Positions 12,433 through 24,132 of a stretch of 64,000 nucleotides of DNA are shown piece by piece; the stretch's first letter is position 1, and every line of letters starts with the position of its first letter. Under the pieces are notes generated by a model. It had not been told where the DNA came from, made no database searches, and saw only the letters and a program-made list of their open reading frames with translations. A program made the position numbers and the translations under genes. Source of the DNA: Hemibagrus wyckioides (Eukaryota > Chordata > Actinopteri > Siluriformes > Bagridae); the NCBI RefSeq assembly GCF_019097595.1, contig NC_080710.1, forward strand, positions 11,833,280 through 11,897,279, given 5' to 3'.

Positions 12433-15400
12433 TGTGTGCGCAAGTTCTTAATGTCACTGAACTCTGATTGACAGACTATATTGTTAGAATTAGAAGCTTT
12501 TGGTTTAATATAATGAGCTTATTCTGAGACATGTCTGGTGTTTTGGTCAGTTGTCCTGCACTTTGGACAAAAAAATTACCCATTACGCCAAGCTGCATGT
12601 TTACACAAAGAAAACTGAAAAAGTGAACTCGGTGCTGAAAAATTCAAATATAAGAATGAAGAGATTTTAAGGCTGATCACCAACTATGTCCATTTTTAAA
12701 GTGACATTTGAAGTCAAAATGACCAGAGTCAGGCTTTTAACATGCAAACTAGCATTTAATGCACTCCAGTTAGTCGTTATGCTACCGGATAGACACAGCT
12801 ATAATCAATTTCACAGAGCCGCACTCAAGAGCATTCCGCAGCAAACCCTTGGTCTCCAGGACAAGGATTGTGAAATCAGGACGGAGTGTGCTCTAATACA
12901 CACCATCAAATACCTCTTTTTACAGCACAAAACCATCATACATTAGGGAATATAGTGGGGAGTAACGTTATATTTCAGTTCTGTTTAAGAGCATTCCAAG
13001 AAGACAGAAGGACAAACCTCTGAAAGGAAAAAAAAAAGAAAGAAAGGCAGACAGGCAGATAACATATGAGATCGTGAGAGAAAACAACCTGGCCATGGTG
13101 CTGTAATATGACTTGTGCGTTGTTTTTTTGTACATCTATGGATGAGCTATTCCAAGGCTGGATAAGAGCCAGACCAAGATCGCTTTAAATTTACCTCTGT
13201 CTTATCAACACTTAAGTATAAATACATCAACAGCCAAGGTGTATTTTTAGACTGAACAAACAAGTTTGCGGGAGGAGATTAAGTAAGGAACAAGGGACGA
13301 GATAAAGGGAAAGAGGTCTGACCAAAGATGTCAGGGTGGGGAAGTGCTCAGGAGGCACATATGAAGCTAGTTAGAAGATGTACTCTCGCCAAATATACTC
13401 TTTGGCTTTCACAAAAACAGCTCTCTTCCTTCGCTCTTCCCTCACAGCCATTTGTAAAAGTTCACTTGGAGATTTCCAGGCTAACCCCCACCCACATAAC
13501 CACATTTCCTTACCACTGCTGAATGCCTGCACTTTTCTCTTTCTACCTTTCCAATTCAAACAGAATGGTGTATATTGGCCACTGGCAGACAGGAGCTCTA
13601 TAGCAGGAGTCTAAATGGACATTCCTTGGCAAGCAGATAACAGCGTAAGCACATAATTCATAATGATGAATTGTACAGCACAGCTCCCAGTGCTTCAGAG
13701 GGACTTGTTACGTCTCTGTCAGCCTAAGTATGAATGTGAGAATGGTTGTGTGCATGAATAGAGCTGACCGCAAATAACCCCAAGCTCATTCCTGTCCAAT
13801 AAAATGTATTCTGTGTAGCTGATATGTAACTCAATACTTGGGTTTTAACATTTAATCAAATTATCAGTTATGTTCATTAAAAGCTCCTTCTAAATGAAAT
13901 GAACTCACAGTACCATCCCAGACTAACACAAGGGATATAAAAAAACCAATCGAGTGTACTGCCACCAGATCTAAAAGATGGCATTAACTAAAAAACGTCA
14001 AATACAGAATTAATGGGACTTTCGGGTGGAGGCCAATTCCTATTTCCCTGGAGTACATACTCACAAAATCCCTTTGGCCCTTCCCCATCTAGTGCATATG
14101 CGGTTCTTGTGTGTGTACATGGTCCTAAGTCCACAAGGCCGTAGAGTGTCCCATTTCTCATTTTAGGCTTAAAAAAGTGCTCAAAAGTGCCCTCTATTTG
14201 CATGTACTTTGCCCCTTGGCAAAGACCGTATCCAAGTGTACTCTGCCACAGTCTCTTACTCCAAACTCTCTGCAATCATTGCAGCACCAATCACAGACAG
14301 TGAGTTTGTTAAGACAGAGTACAACATGGTAGAAAACAGCCAATTAAAGGCAGTGACATTCAAATGCAGTATCTTTCATCATAAAAGTCATTAAGCAGCA
14401 TTAATGTAACAGCTTTGGTGGAACAAATCCTATAACAAATAATAAACCAAGCATTTACCTAAATTACATATTTATAACACATTTTCTGAAGCTACTACAT
14501 GGAAATTTATGCTCTTATGGAATCAGTCAACTGAGCCATATGTTTCTGAAACAACTCTAAACTTCTAAATGACACATGAACAGGACACACGAGCATTCCT
14601 TTTGACCTCTGCCAGAAAGTTGTCTTGGTCATAGATGGAACTTTCAACAAAATAATGGCTCCAAACCTACCTACAGTAAGTATATGAAGGAGAAAATGTT
14701 CTACATAGTAAATCTTCCTAGAAATGTTCAAGCTTTTAAGGCAGTACTAGCAGAGTCTCAGTTGTGTTATTCTCTCCAGCCGAGGCTTCATAAAATATTA
14801 ATTCTAAACCCAGTGTTTTGGGAATAAAAACACTACATACATTTTCTGAGGGGAAAATGTATTAAAATGATTTTATACAGTTACATTTGAAGCTCAATAT
14901 GAAACGTGTTTTTTTTTTTTTATCTTATTGAATGCCTTTCAAAAAGCCACAGCAGTGCTTGTCCTGAGTATCCCATAAAATAAATTGAGTCACCTACAGT
15001 AGCTCGCTCATGAAGGACAGACTGTATAAAAAACTGCCACCACTCCTATAGCGTCTCCCCTGCCTACCTCTCACCTATATATTCTCACCTACCTAATGCA
15101 TATCTTAACTAAGTCTGTACAATGAGTTGTCATTTTATTAGGTAAAGTCAGCACATAGGTCATTTTTTGAGTGTGCAATTACTTATTGTAAGCCTTCTGC
15201 TCCTATGCACAATTACTCAGCTCTCATTTACCCCATCCATCAGAGCAAAGAGACCACATCAGGACCACCACTGTGCAGAGTCAAGTGGTAGACCTTTCTC
15301 ACCACAGCGGTCACCTCTGTGTCAATACAATGTTGAAATAAGTCTGCCAAACACAAACATCCAGTCAACAGCAGTCCAGTGGTGAGACGCTGACACTGAT

Positions 15401-18400
15401 GAAGTGCAAGGACAATTATCGGAGACATGAAATATGAGGTAGGTGGACTAATAAGGTGGGTGTGTCTAATAAAATATTCAGGAAGTGTACATGGAGTTTC
15501 ACTCTGCTGAGAGTGCTGAGAATGGTCCATTGGCCAAATAAATAGCAGCAAGAGTCCTAGGGTTGGGGACAGATCTGTACAAGATGTACAACATAGGTGT
15601 ATAATAAAACCTGGCAAGTCTGTACTTCCACTCACAAATACCCCCAGGATGCCACAATGATGATGCACCACCCAGTGCTTTCAGATAGATTCCTCACATG
15701 CTGAGGTTTGTTTCTTGCCATATGTTTAACCAAACAACAACAAGCTCAATAGTACTTCCATTCCATTGGTGTCTTAGAGGGACTCATTAAACAGCTAATA
15801 GCAGATTCGAACAAATACAAATGAACCTGAAGCACATTTCCAATAGCAAGGTCCTTTTCAGAGGATGATTTCGAAAGTGAATACAGGCTGCTGTGGGCAG
15901 ACACTTTGATTTATAGAAGTGCCACAAAAGGCAGGAATTCGCAACAATCCAGCACCTGCACTTCGCGTGCATTTACATAGCACTATCACGGCAAAATAAT
16001 ACAAGAACAAAAGTATTGCATGCTGCAGTCAGCAGGTCTACATAGAGTTAACAATAAGATGAGTGCCAGGACACCACATATCATAGCATATCTGTAGCAT
16101 ATATAAACACACGTAAGCACTTACACATCTGAAAGCACTTTGCCTGCCAACTAGAATCTGTAGTAGTAACTACACAGACAGGGAAAAAAAAGCAGTCTGT
16201 GCTCTCATTTCTTATGCCACCAGTTAAACAGTGGGTGGTAAATGAGCGGAAAGACACCCAAATATAATACAAGCTGCTCTGATTTATCTGCACAATGTAC
16301 TTCCCTGCTTTAAAAAAAAAAAAAGTCTAATAAACACAAAAACAAAAATATACATTCGGGCCATAAAACTAAATAATAACAACAAACAGATTTGGACGCC
16401 TTCTTACCTGGAGTTCTCTTATCTCCAGAAGACAGGTCTTGTACAGATGTCTTAGCTTGTTCCCTTAGAACACTGGAGACTCCAGTAAGTCCTTCACTCT
16501 TTCTTGACTTTGCCAACCTTTTCTGACTCGGTGTACCGTTAATGAGTGTAGGTTGTTTTAAGAAAGATTGAGTTCTCCTATGTAACTGCTGAGCTGATGT
16601 CGGGTTCCCATCAGTCTCTGGACCTTTCTCATGGCACACTGAATTGTTTTCAAGTGTTTCAGCAGGCTGGTTAAGGCTTTTGTTGCCAAGACCCCATGGT
16701 GGCTGATGCTCTGACCATCTTACTTCTCCTCCCTGCCCCAGGTTTGATGGATTCAAACGTGTAAAAGGAAAGGTTTTGTCTTTCTGTTGGAAAACTGGGG
16801 AAGAGGAGGGGGAAGGAGAGTTAAACGAGCAGCTTCCTGAATTTTCATTGTCTTTTGTGTGTTTATTAAGCCAAAGACGTGCATCATTTCCATGCTGTCT
16901 TTCTGTCATCACGCTATGTTTTTCCCGCCTTCCTCTGCCTTTTTCTTTCTGTTTCTGCCTTTGCCCACTTTCTGTATTGAAACAGTCACAGGAGGAGTGC
17001 GGGGTCATCCTAGGATATGTCCCGAATGTGCTCTGTCCCCAAACTGCAGAGTCTTGCCTTGGGAACTTGGTCCTCTTCTTGTGAAACTTAGATGGGCTTA
17101 TAATAGGGTTCTTAGGGTAGTGGTGCAGATATGATGGCGGGAAAGGGAGTGGATATAACGCACTGGATGGGTATCCTCGACAGAGTCCGAAACCAAGAGA
17201 GGTGGTCGTGAATGGTACTTTGTAGGATGGATGGATAAAGCCACCACCTGGGTATGGGTATCCAAGTTTGTGCATCACTGGGAAATGTGTAACAATTTGT
17301 TCGCTTGGCTCAGTGGAACAACCATGTTTCCTTCTCATATTGGCCATTCTGACATAATGAAGGGGTTCACAGGAGAGGGCCGAATGTGGTGAATAGTATC
17401 CGCTGAGGTTAATCTGAAACATGGCGGGGGGGTGAACTTTTTCTTGTAGGCACTGAAGATCATAGGATTGACATTTGCCCTTTACAGTCTTTCTTCCAGT
17501 TATGTTACCATCTTCACCAAGCTTTGTTCGGGTGATGCGCTGCACGATACGGATCTTGCTCAGTCTTACAATCAGGTCATCAATATCTGCAAGGAAGTCT
17601 GGGTCTTGGTGTTTGGCCCTGAGATGCATATACTTCTTCTTGCACTTATATTTATGTCTTCTAAGCTTTTCTCGACTAAGGCAGTGATGGCCCTTTCTGT
17701 GGCATTTGAACTTATGCGCTTCTTGGTCTGTGAATGGCAAAGAGGGATTGGAATCTTGTGGCCTACCAGAGCCTAATGGCAAATGAGCAGAAAAGAGGCG
17801 TTCTGAAGGCAAGGAGGAAAGAGCCCTCGGTCTACCCTGAAAGGAATTACTCCCAGGAACACCAGACATTGTGAATACAGCACCTGGGGCTGGTGCTGCA
17901 CAAAATCCCATGCCTTCATCCAACCTGTTATTCCTCTCGCCCCTGTCTGATGTGGTGTTATCATTAATTCCTTCCCCACTGTTACACGTCAGTGTTACTT
18001 CAGAGTGAGCCTGGGAATTTTCACTCAGTTGTTTAAAGGAAGTTGCTTTGATTTTGGGGGCATTAAAATTGATCTGTGAACTTCTCCCCGATGACGACGA
18101 TGAGGCAATATTTTTAAGTGTGTTAGAGGAGCCTGATAAAGGGATACTTTGGGTATCTAATGACACAAAAGTAGACTTGTGGGTGAACTTTGGGTTGTCT
18201 GGTAACCTCTGTGGAGATTTCTGGGTGGAAATGTTGGAGGTTGTTTGACATTTTGGTTTGCGACCTCTCCTCTTCCCCATGTAGATAGTTCCTCTTTTGC
18301 TGACATTAATTTGAGAACCAAGTTTACCTCCAAAAGAAGATACAAGGGAAGATAAGGAGTGTGTTGCAGTAGAATCTGGACTGCACGCATCTCTCTCTGT

Positions 18401-21127
18401 GTCTTCGTGAGAAATTTCTTGAGTGTCACCTTGCTTCTGTCCCAACAGAATCTGTGTGAGCACTTGATCTTTCCTTTTCACTTTCATCTTATTGATCCTT
18501 CCAATGATTGTCTTCATTATTACTCTCTTGCTTTTCTTGCACTTTTGAATGTTTCTGGCTTTGTCTTTGGAAGTTGTATAAAGGTCTCTTGGGTCCTGTT
18601 TCTTAGAAATTAATTTTGACTGAGTTTCCTGTGCATGGATGGAAAAAGACTGTTTTGGGCGCCCACGTTTTCTTGCCATAGGCCTTGTCTGCTTCATATC
18701 GAGTTCCGGCTCTAGGTCTTCTGGGTTTTCATCATTTGGGGGATTAACAACAGACACTTGAGAATTGTTTGCCTCAAAATGTACTCCTGATTTGTTAGAT
18801 TTTGGTCTACCCCTTTTTCTACATGGTGGATTATTTAAAGATGAAATTTCTGAATTGAGATTTTTTGAGTTTGGGGACAGTTTTGATTTGGGAAGTTGTC
18901 CAAGTGGATTTTGTTCACCCTGAGGTGAGGACAATGTTTCTGAAGAACTATGGAATGGAGTTTCATTTTGTGAACCACTCTCTAGTACTTTATTGGCAAC
19001 AGGACTATGATTAAATTCATTGTCCATGTTTGCAAACTTACTACTGCGAAGGCTTCTGATCTGTCGTTTCTTTGACAGTTTTTTGTCTTGCTTGCTGCTA
19101 GATGATAAGTCATCCATCAGAGGCGGTACTGGGGCAGGAGATACTTGAGGATGTAAGGCAGAACCTAGAGAGTTGATAGTGTCAGACAAACAGTCTACTT
19201 CAATTTGTTCCTGGTTTCCATGCTCATCATTAGCTGATCCGTTTGGGCTACCATAATTTTTGTGCTCAGGAACAGGATTTCTGGGGGATTTTATACTTAT
19301 TTCTGGAGACCAATTTAGGTCTTTTTTATTTTCATTCTGTCCTTTGCTTCCTCTGCTATTCTCTGACAGATCTGATGTGGTGTCAGTGCACTTACTGGAG
19401 GATGGGGAATCAGTTACTTGGAAAGAGGTGGGGTGTTCTGGCAGGTCATTTGTACAAGGACTTGGCTCTTGTCTGGAGCCATTTTGGTGCTTACTTTTTT
19501 CATTAGTTACTATTCTGACATCAGCATGGTTGGGATCATCCACACAACCTTCACCCTTCTTTGTATTCAAATGCAAACTTGAAGGCGTTTCTGAATGACT
19601 TTCATTGCATTTCAAGGCATTTTTTTGAAAACAGGATGTTAACTTGGATGACACAGCATGTAAACTGGTTTCACTTGGATTTCCAAAACTGGAGTTTGGA
19701 CTGGCTTGACCTTTCTGTGCCATGTCCTCATTAAGGATGTTAATGCACTCATGTGGGCTGGAGTCCTGTTGATAGGTGGAATTTGAGTCAGGAGGATTTT
19801 TGGAGGAATATGTCTGCTTTATTTCAGTATTAAGCGTTATCTTGTGAGAAATTGACAGTTTGTTGGATGACTGTGGGGTTTCCTGTAGTGTTATATCTGA
19901 CTTTAAATCTGTCTTCTTAGTTTGTTTTGGGAGAACCTGTCAAAATAGATGATGCATGGTAAGTAGAGGATCACTATAAATGGGCACTCTAGTGTATACC
20001 TCAAAATCCAAGTTTCCTTTCATTTCTTTTTCCATGTTTTCTTCATAAAACCCTCAAATGACTACTTGTCAATGTAATATATAGATCAAGAACAAAATGT
20101 ACACGACCACACAGGACAGGAGAAACATAGAAATATAAAGCAACTAAAACAAAATGATAGAGAGACATTAAGATGGAGGGTATTCATTGATCAAACACTG
20201 ATAAAGGAAATGACTAAATGTGAAATGGAAGGTGGAGAGTGAAAGAGAGTTCACAGAGAGTGAAAAAAAAATGACACAGTCTCAAGTTACAACAGGCTGA
20301 GAAAGTAGGTGAGGCAAAAATAGATTAACTGTTAGTTAAATGTTATAACACATCTGTAGCATAGATTATAAGGAAAGATTTCACGTTTTTAAAAAAACTA
20401 TCTAGTGCATCCTTTAAATGTAGATGTTATGCTCACGAGAGAAAGTTTCACGTCATATTTTTCATGGCGATGTTCAGCGCATAATATTTCCTGCTGCACT
20501 CTGAAGGGCATGTTGTTTTTATTCTGACCTTTAGTGGATTATTTCAGACATTAATAAAACAAACATAATGTCCAGCATAAAATGACTGGCTCCTACCTTT
20601 TTGGCTGCCCTTGTAGTAGGGGAGTCTGAAGCAGGAGATATGATACTTGAAGGTATGAGAGAGGACAGAGAAAGTGCTGATGGATCAGTATTTGTCATAG
20701 CTGAATTGTCTTTTGTTTCCAATGAGTCAGTGTTACATTTCTTCTGGACAGGATGACATAATTGACTGTAGCGTCTAGTTTTAGCACTTATACCATCTCT
20801 TCGCTTGCAGACGCTTTGCCCCACAGGTTCAGGCCTCTGAAACATTCGAACAGAAGGTCGGCATATGAAGTTTTCAAGGCTCTTTGGGGGTTTCTTGGTT
20901 CGCTTTGCCCCGGGTCTGATCTTCCCTTTCATATTAGCTTCTGAATGGTCAGCCTCTTTAACTGCTAAATCCTGCAGTTGTTTATCTCTGCCATCAGTTC
21001 CTTCAGAGAAGAAATCCAGTTCTTCTGATTTGGTCTTTCTCATTTTTTTCCTACCCTCTGTCCCCTCAAACTCTCTTCCTCTCTCTGGTGCTGGCGTAGG
21101 TAAATCACTCTTCCTTTTTTTATCCAT
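6756..21127 (-). CDS. ash1l: ASH1L-family chromatin protein lacking SET, PHD and BAH domains
   Basis: Coding exons, 5' to 3' on the minus strand: 21127-20597, 19936-16408, 11666-10961, 10029-9935, 9692-9619, 9522-9480, 9244-9178, 8805-8712, 8626-8574, 8112-7934, 7427-7311, 7112-7058 and 6942-6756. All introns are GT-AG and all phases join, giving about 1909 residues. ASH1L signatures, in order: [13 protein letters not shown] (N-terminal); two RKRGRPK AT-hooks (about 550 and 600); [26 protein letters not shown] (about 730); [16 protein letters not shown]; a third AT-hook GPGRPRK (about 1456); [53 protein letters not shown]1L (about 2970 residues in human) is a nuclear H3K36 methyltransferase. 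Here the AWS module breaks off after Cys1663, Cys1674 and Cys1678. The SET and post-SET parts are absent. The bromodomain ends early, and no PHD or BAH follows. The product should therefore be catalytically dead. It could also be a late-stage decaying copy, but an uninterrupted frame of this length argues against that. The start ATG opens the first coding exon. Confidence 0.88.
7115..7300. repeat. Purine-rich (AGAG)n-like intronic tract
   Basis: Plus-strand purine-rich DNA with many GAGA words, lying in the short intron between two bromodomain exons of the ASH1L-family gene. It produces several overlapping long frames on the minus strand (Leu/Ser-rich) that are composition artefacts. Confidence 0.7.
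9178..9244 (-). other. ash1l: AWS domain remnant; break point of the missing SET module
   Basis: This 67-bp exon reads [22 protein letters not shown]. The end, CSDDCLN, matches the GCVDDCLN of the ASH1L AWS zinc module, and the upstream Cys fits its first metal ligand. In ASH1L the next residues continue the AWS cysteines and then the SET domain. Here the next in-frame exon (8805-8712) instead reads an acidic, His-rich stretch ([10 protein letters not shown]...[11 protein letters not shown]) with no SET motif such as NHSCDPN or GWG. The intervening intron (8806-9177) is only 372 bp and holds no SET-like reading in any frame. Confidence 0.75.
10284..10927. mobile_element. Non-autonomous DNA element, CACTCA...TGAGTG ends
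   Basis: Flanking TA, left tip CACTCATTGG and right tip ending in GGTGAGTG; the ends are inverted repeats (compare the right-hand CACTCACCAGCCATTTTATTAGGAAC-type words in reverse). A second member lies at 62742-63519 with the same internal words (GCAGCAGTGCA, CAGAATGG, CTTGAGTATTTCA). It sits in the ASH1L-family intron between 10961 and 10029. No transposase frame survives. Confidence 0.75.
12393..12436. repeat. (GT)n microsatellite
   Basis: About 20 GT dinucleotides with one GGG interruption, within an intron of the minus-strand ASH1L-family gene. Confidence 0.9.
15128..15700. mobile_element. Relic of a non-autonomous DNA element (boundaries uncertain)
   Basis: Begins with a CATTTTATTAGG word and has the inverted CTAATAAAATATTC word near 15470, as in the CACTCA element family, but the body differs (CACAGCGGTCACCTCTGTG, GATGATGCACCACCCAGTG). 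It may be two nested relics. No intact frame. Confidence 0.5.
16408..19936 (-). CDS. ash1l: Giant second coding exon of the ASH1L-family gene
   Basis: A 3529-bp exon with no stop in frame. It is joined at TTGACAG|GTTCTC on the 5' side and ACTCCAG|GTAAG on the 3' side. It encodes residues 178-1353: Ser/Asn/Lys-rich, low-complexity and probably disordered, with two RKRGRPK AT-hooks and the basic GKRRGRKPK segment for DNA minor-groove contact. The best-conserved islands are [12 protein letters not shown] and [21 protein letters not shown] Pro/Tyr-rich stretch near PLHYVRM matches the same part of ASH1L, but the AT-hook that follows it in mammals (RGRPPK) has become KHGCSTE here. ASH1L genes are known for one very large exon at this position. 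Confidence 0.88.
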
Positions 21128-21242
21128 TTGGAAGTTCAGTATAGAAACAAATTTGCAGGGGAAGGCAGAGCTATTAGGCTATTAAATTCAGATAATGGCA
21201 GATCCACGTCTTGGTGCTGTCTTCTCTCATTATATTCTTGGC
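20597..21242 (-). other. ash1l: First coding exon of the ASH1L-family gene with its 5'UTR part
   Basis: The acceptor TTCCTATAG|GCC at 21243-21244 opens a 5' untranslated piece of 115 bases. ATG follows at 21127-21125, with 177 codons to the donor AAAAAG|GTAGGA. The protein start MDKKRKSDL is basic. The segment [15 protein letters not shown] followed by [18 protein letters not shown] is the clearest N-terminal ASH1L match and fixes the identity of the gene. Confidence 0.8.
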
Positions 21243-21296
21243 CTATAGGAATAGAGAAGTAAAGAAAACAGCATTATTATTCATTTTATACTACGG

Positions 21297-21338
21297 CTGT
21301 AATCATGACTTGTAAATTTCCCACCGGGATGAATAAAG

Positions 21339-21389
<51 letters not shown>

Positions 21390-21412
21390 ATATCTATATA
21401 TCTATCTATCTA
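21297..21412 (+). repeat. Retroelement tail plus (TCTA)n microsatellite
   Basis: The words ACTTGTAAATTTCCCACCGGG and GATGAATAAAGTATC are the usual 3' end of a fish LINE/SINE group and run straight into about 17 TCTA units (21337-21412) with a few ATAT interruptions. It lies in intron 1 of the ASH1L-family gene. Confidence 0.65.
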
Positions 21413-23335
21413 AATCTCACCAACTAACATTCCTGTACACTGACTATTGCTAAAGTCTATTTCCTAGAAAAGTCAGTCGAAACTATTTTGTGGGCTCTCC
21501 AAAAGGCAGGTGCTTTACTGCACTGTGTGAGCTAATTTCTAAGAACAATCTTGAATGATGACCTCAGTGCATTAACTTCCACAGGGGAAGCATAAAATCC
21601 ACAGCTCAGCCTATTGCCTGAGGGAAAGAACACATTAATACAACCCAGGACATGCAATCTAAAGCTGCGTTAGAGGTGTTGAACGACAAACTTGACACCG
21701 TACATTTCAAATCACTCTGAGGCAGAGTCGGTGAATAACATCAATACCGCCTGGATTTAAATAAATAAAACAGCACCTGATTAATAGCTGAAGTATCCAG
21801 GACCTCCCCGTGGTGAAAATAAAGCAATATACCAATTCAATGCAGAAAACATTCAAAGGTGTTTGATTTATAGAGTATATCAGAATAGACTCCATTTAGT
21901 ATTTGTTGCCAGAAAAAATAATCCCAAAGGAATGATAAAAAGAAAAATGGCCCGAGGAAAGCAGAGACAGCACAGAGCAGAGTGAGCTGGTTTGTGTACA
22001 TACATACACTAGAGCTATTAGTAGCACAGTTCAAGAGCAAAGAGGAAAAAAAAGAGTATTTTCAGGTCTTTTTTCACACTGGGAACTATGCCTACTTTTC
22101 AAAGTTTACCGCAATCATTCATCTTACGTCTACCTCCTTTCTATGAAGGTTTTGCCACAGGCTTGCTAACCCTTCTAAGAATCCTACTGCTTCCCCTCCC
22201 TCTTTATCCATTTTATTACTTTCCATAATAGCAAAAACAGTTCCTTGCTTTCTACACTGCAACGTGAAAGGCTAATAATGATGAACTGACTGACTCATCA
22301 CATTAAATTACTGAATAAAAAGTCACAAGTTACATGCTGGACAATAAGCCCTCTTCAACTCTAATACCAGGGGTTAAGAATTTGAATATGAACTAATATT
22401 CATTTGAAGATCAACCGATTAAACACATGGACAAAAGTATAGCTCCTATTTGACAGAAAACCCTTTGGCCAGACCAGATAAGACTGTAAGGACCCTTTGC
22501 TTGAATAGTAGTGACGCTGACATCTTCGCTAAAGGTTGTTTTTGTTTTGGCCAAATCCATAAATTACCTCAGACATTCTTCAAGTAATTCTCCGCCACCA
22601 TGTTTCTTACCCCTCCCTTCTTCTTCACAACTAAATCTCTCTCTCTCCTATTCTGAACTCCACCGATGCAAAGCATTCACTTAGCAAGCCATCCCCTCGC
22701 CTCCTTTCTTGTCCTCTTTATCTCACTTTCACACTTTCTCTCGTCAGGTCTATTTCAGTAGTTCTCATTTGCATGAAGGATACACTCATGTCCTTCTCTC
22801 GTCAAGTGCAATCAGCCTTTGACTAGATACTACGTTTCAGATAGTTCCTCAGGAGCCGTACCATAAAAAGAGGGGTTTTCAGTCCTGGAATAGTTTCTCA
22901 GAACACATACCTTGACAGAAATATATCTGTTAGATCAGTGATATATCAGTCATAATTTTTTCGGCACCAGGAGTCTGGCGGGCAGCACAGTGGTGAAAGC
23001 TGACATGATTGTACATTTTGAAATAGCAGTATGTAAGAATAGCAACATGGATAAGGTGATAGACTCGTCTGCTTTTCTCTCACTGAATTGAGTTCTCCAT
23101 GAACTGCTCCTGAAAAGAGACCGAGATTGCCATCGACTCATCTGAGGAACTTAAAACCACCAAACGACTGCCGTTTCTGCACTATTTCTCTGACCTAGAT
23201 ATAAGCTGGTGCTCCGAAAATAGAATAAACTAGAACACAACACGACGAGGAAGAAGGGCCAGAGAAACGCGGGGTAATTAATTAGCAGCAACGTTACAAT
23301 GGCGTTTCCGCCACATCAGTGGAGAAGAACACGCA
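21413..23335. other. Intron 1 of the ASH1L-family gene, no feature recognised
   Basis: Lies between the TCTA repeat and the (GT)n repeat. Only short spurious frames are present. It has a moderately CT-rich patch at 22550-22760. Confidence 0.5.

Positions 23336-23366
<31 letters not shown>
23336..23366. repeat. (GT)n microsatellite
   Basis: About 13 GT units followed by GCGCGTGT, in intron 1 of the ASH1L-family gene. Confidence 0.85.
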
Positions 23367-23857
23367 TGTCTGTGTACTCGCGCAGGAGAGTCGACTCATA
23401 CACTCAGCTCATTATATAATATGCACAGTTGTTGGTGTTAGTCAGTAAATAAGCGATACTGACAATAGACTATAACGGTGCTGCCTTAAGCATTAGGTCA
23501 TGCAGAGGGAGATCGCAAAATACTACGCTTGGGGAGTCTTCAAAATATATATAAATATATATATATATATATTTAAGTTACCTAGGCAGGCACGGAGATG
23601 GGACGCCTGTGATTATTCAGCTTCCAGGAGATATAGAGTGTTCATCTCGTGCAGATGAAATGAAACAGGCAAACTAATTTCCTGCCGGAATAATATAATA
23701 AAAGTGTAACGGTTTACCGTGGCCTAAATATGAACACTCAAATTTGGCGGAGCTCAGCTCCACTCCGAAATGAGGTCTAAAAAAAAAAGTCGGAGGAGGA
23801 GGCGATTCAGAACACAATCATTTCCAAGTCGCTTTATGAAAACCAAGCTGGACTTAC

Positions 23858-24020
23858 CCACGCCACGCGAGAAGATCTTTTCTCTCACAGCGCGCAGTAT
23901 ATCCCTCCAGCTAAAATTAAAAAAAAATGTTCGCGTGAGCGCAACTGAGCCGAAACGCTAAGCGCAGGGATGTTGCGTGAGCTTTCCGTGCACTGATGGA
24001 GCCGTGAAGATGAACATTGT
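23858..24020 (-). other. ash1l: Probable non-coding first exon of the ASH1L-family gene
   Basis: On the minus strand a strong donor, GCGTGG|GTAAGTCC, ends at 23858. The sequence upstream is CpG-richer than its surroundings (TTCGCGTGAGCGC, GCACGG) and no in-frame ATG is required. The exon would splice to the acceptor at 21243. The transcription start is not visible, so the right boundary is a guess. Confidence 0.5.
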
Positions 24021-24055
24021 GCAACTGCGTACGACACTCAAGTTCCCCCTTCTCC

Positions 24056-24132
24056 TGCCTGCTGCCCCCTCCCTCCCTCCCCTCCCCTCCCCTCCCCTCC
24101 ACTCCCCTCCACTCCTCTCCTCTCCCGCCCGC
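24056..24132 (-). promoter_or_regulatory. G-run (quadruplex-type) tract upstream of the ASH1L-family gene
   Basis: A nearly pure C/T stretch on the plus strand made of repeated CCCTCCCC. On the minus strand, which is the sense strand of the ASH1L-family gene, it reads as at least five GGGGA units followed by GGGAGGGAGGGGG. Such tracts form G-quadruplex or triplex DNA in vitro and are common near promoters. Here it lies just upstream of the presumed first exon. Confidence 0.6.

Larger units (their letters stand above)
11667..16407. other. Largest internal intron (4.7 kb) of the ASH1L-family gene
   Basis: No exon was recognised here. The donor and acceptor phases on either side join directly (codon split G|GT). 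It contains a (GT)n microsatellite at 12393-12436, a short tract near 12180-12300 that looks like the AATAAAG-bearing tail of a retroelement (low certainty) and a DNA-element relic at 15128-15700. In mammals this part of ASH1L has extra coding sequence between the giant exon and the AT-hook exon; I saw no counterpart. Confidence 0.5.
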
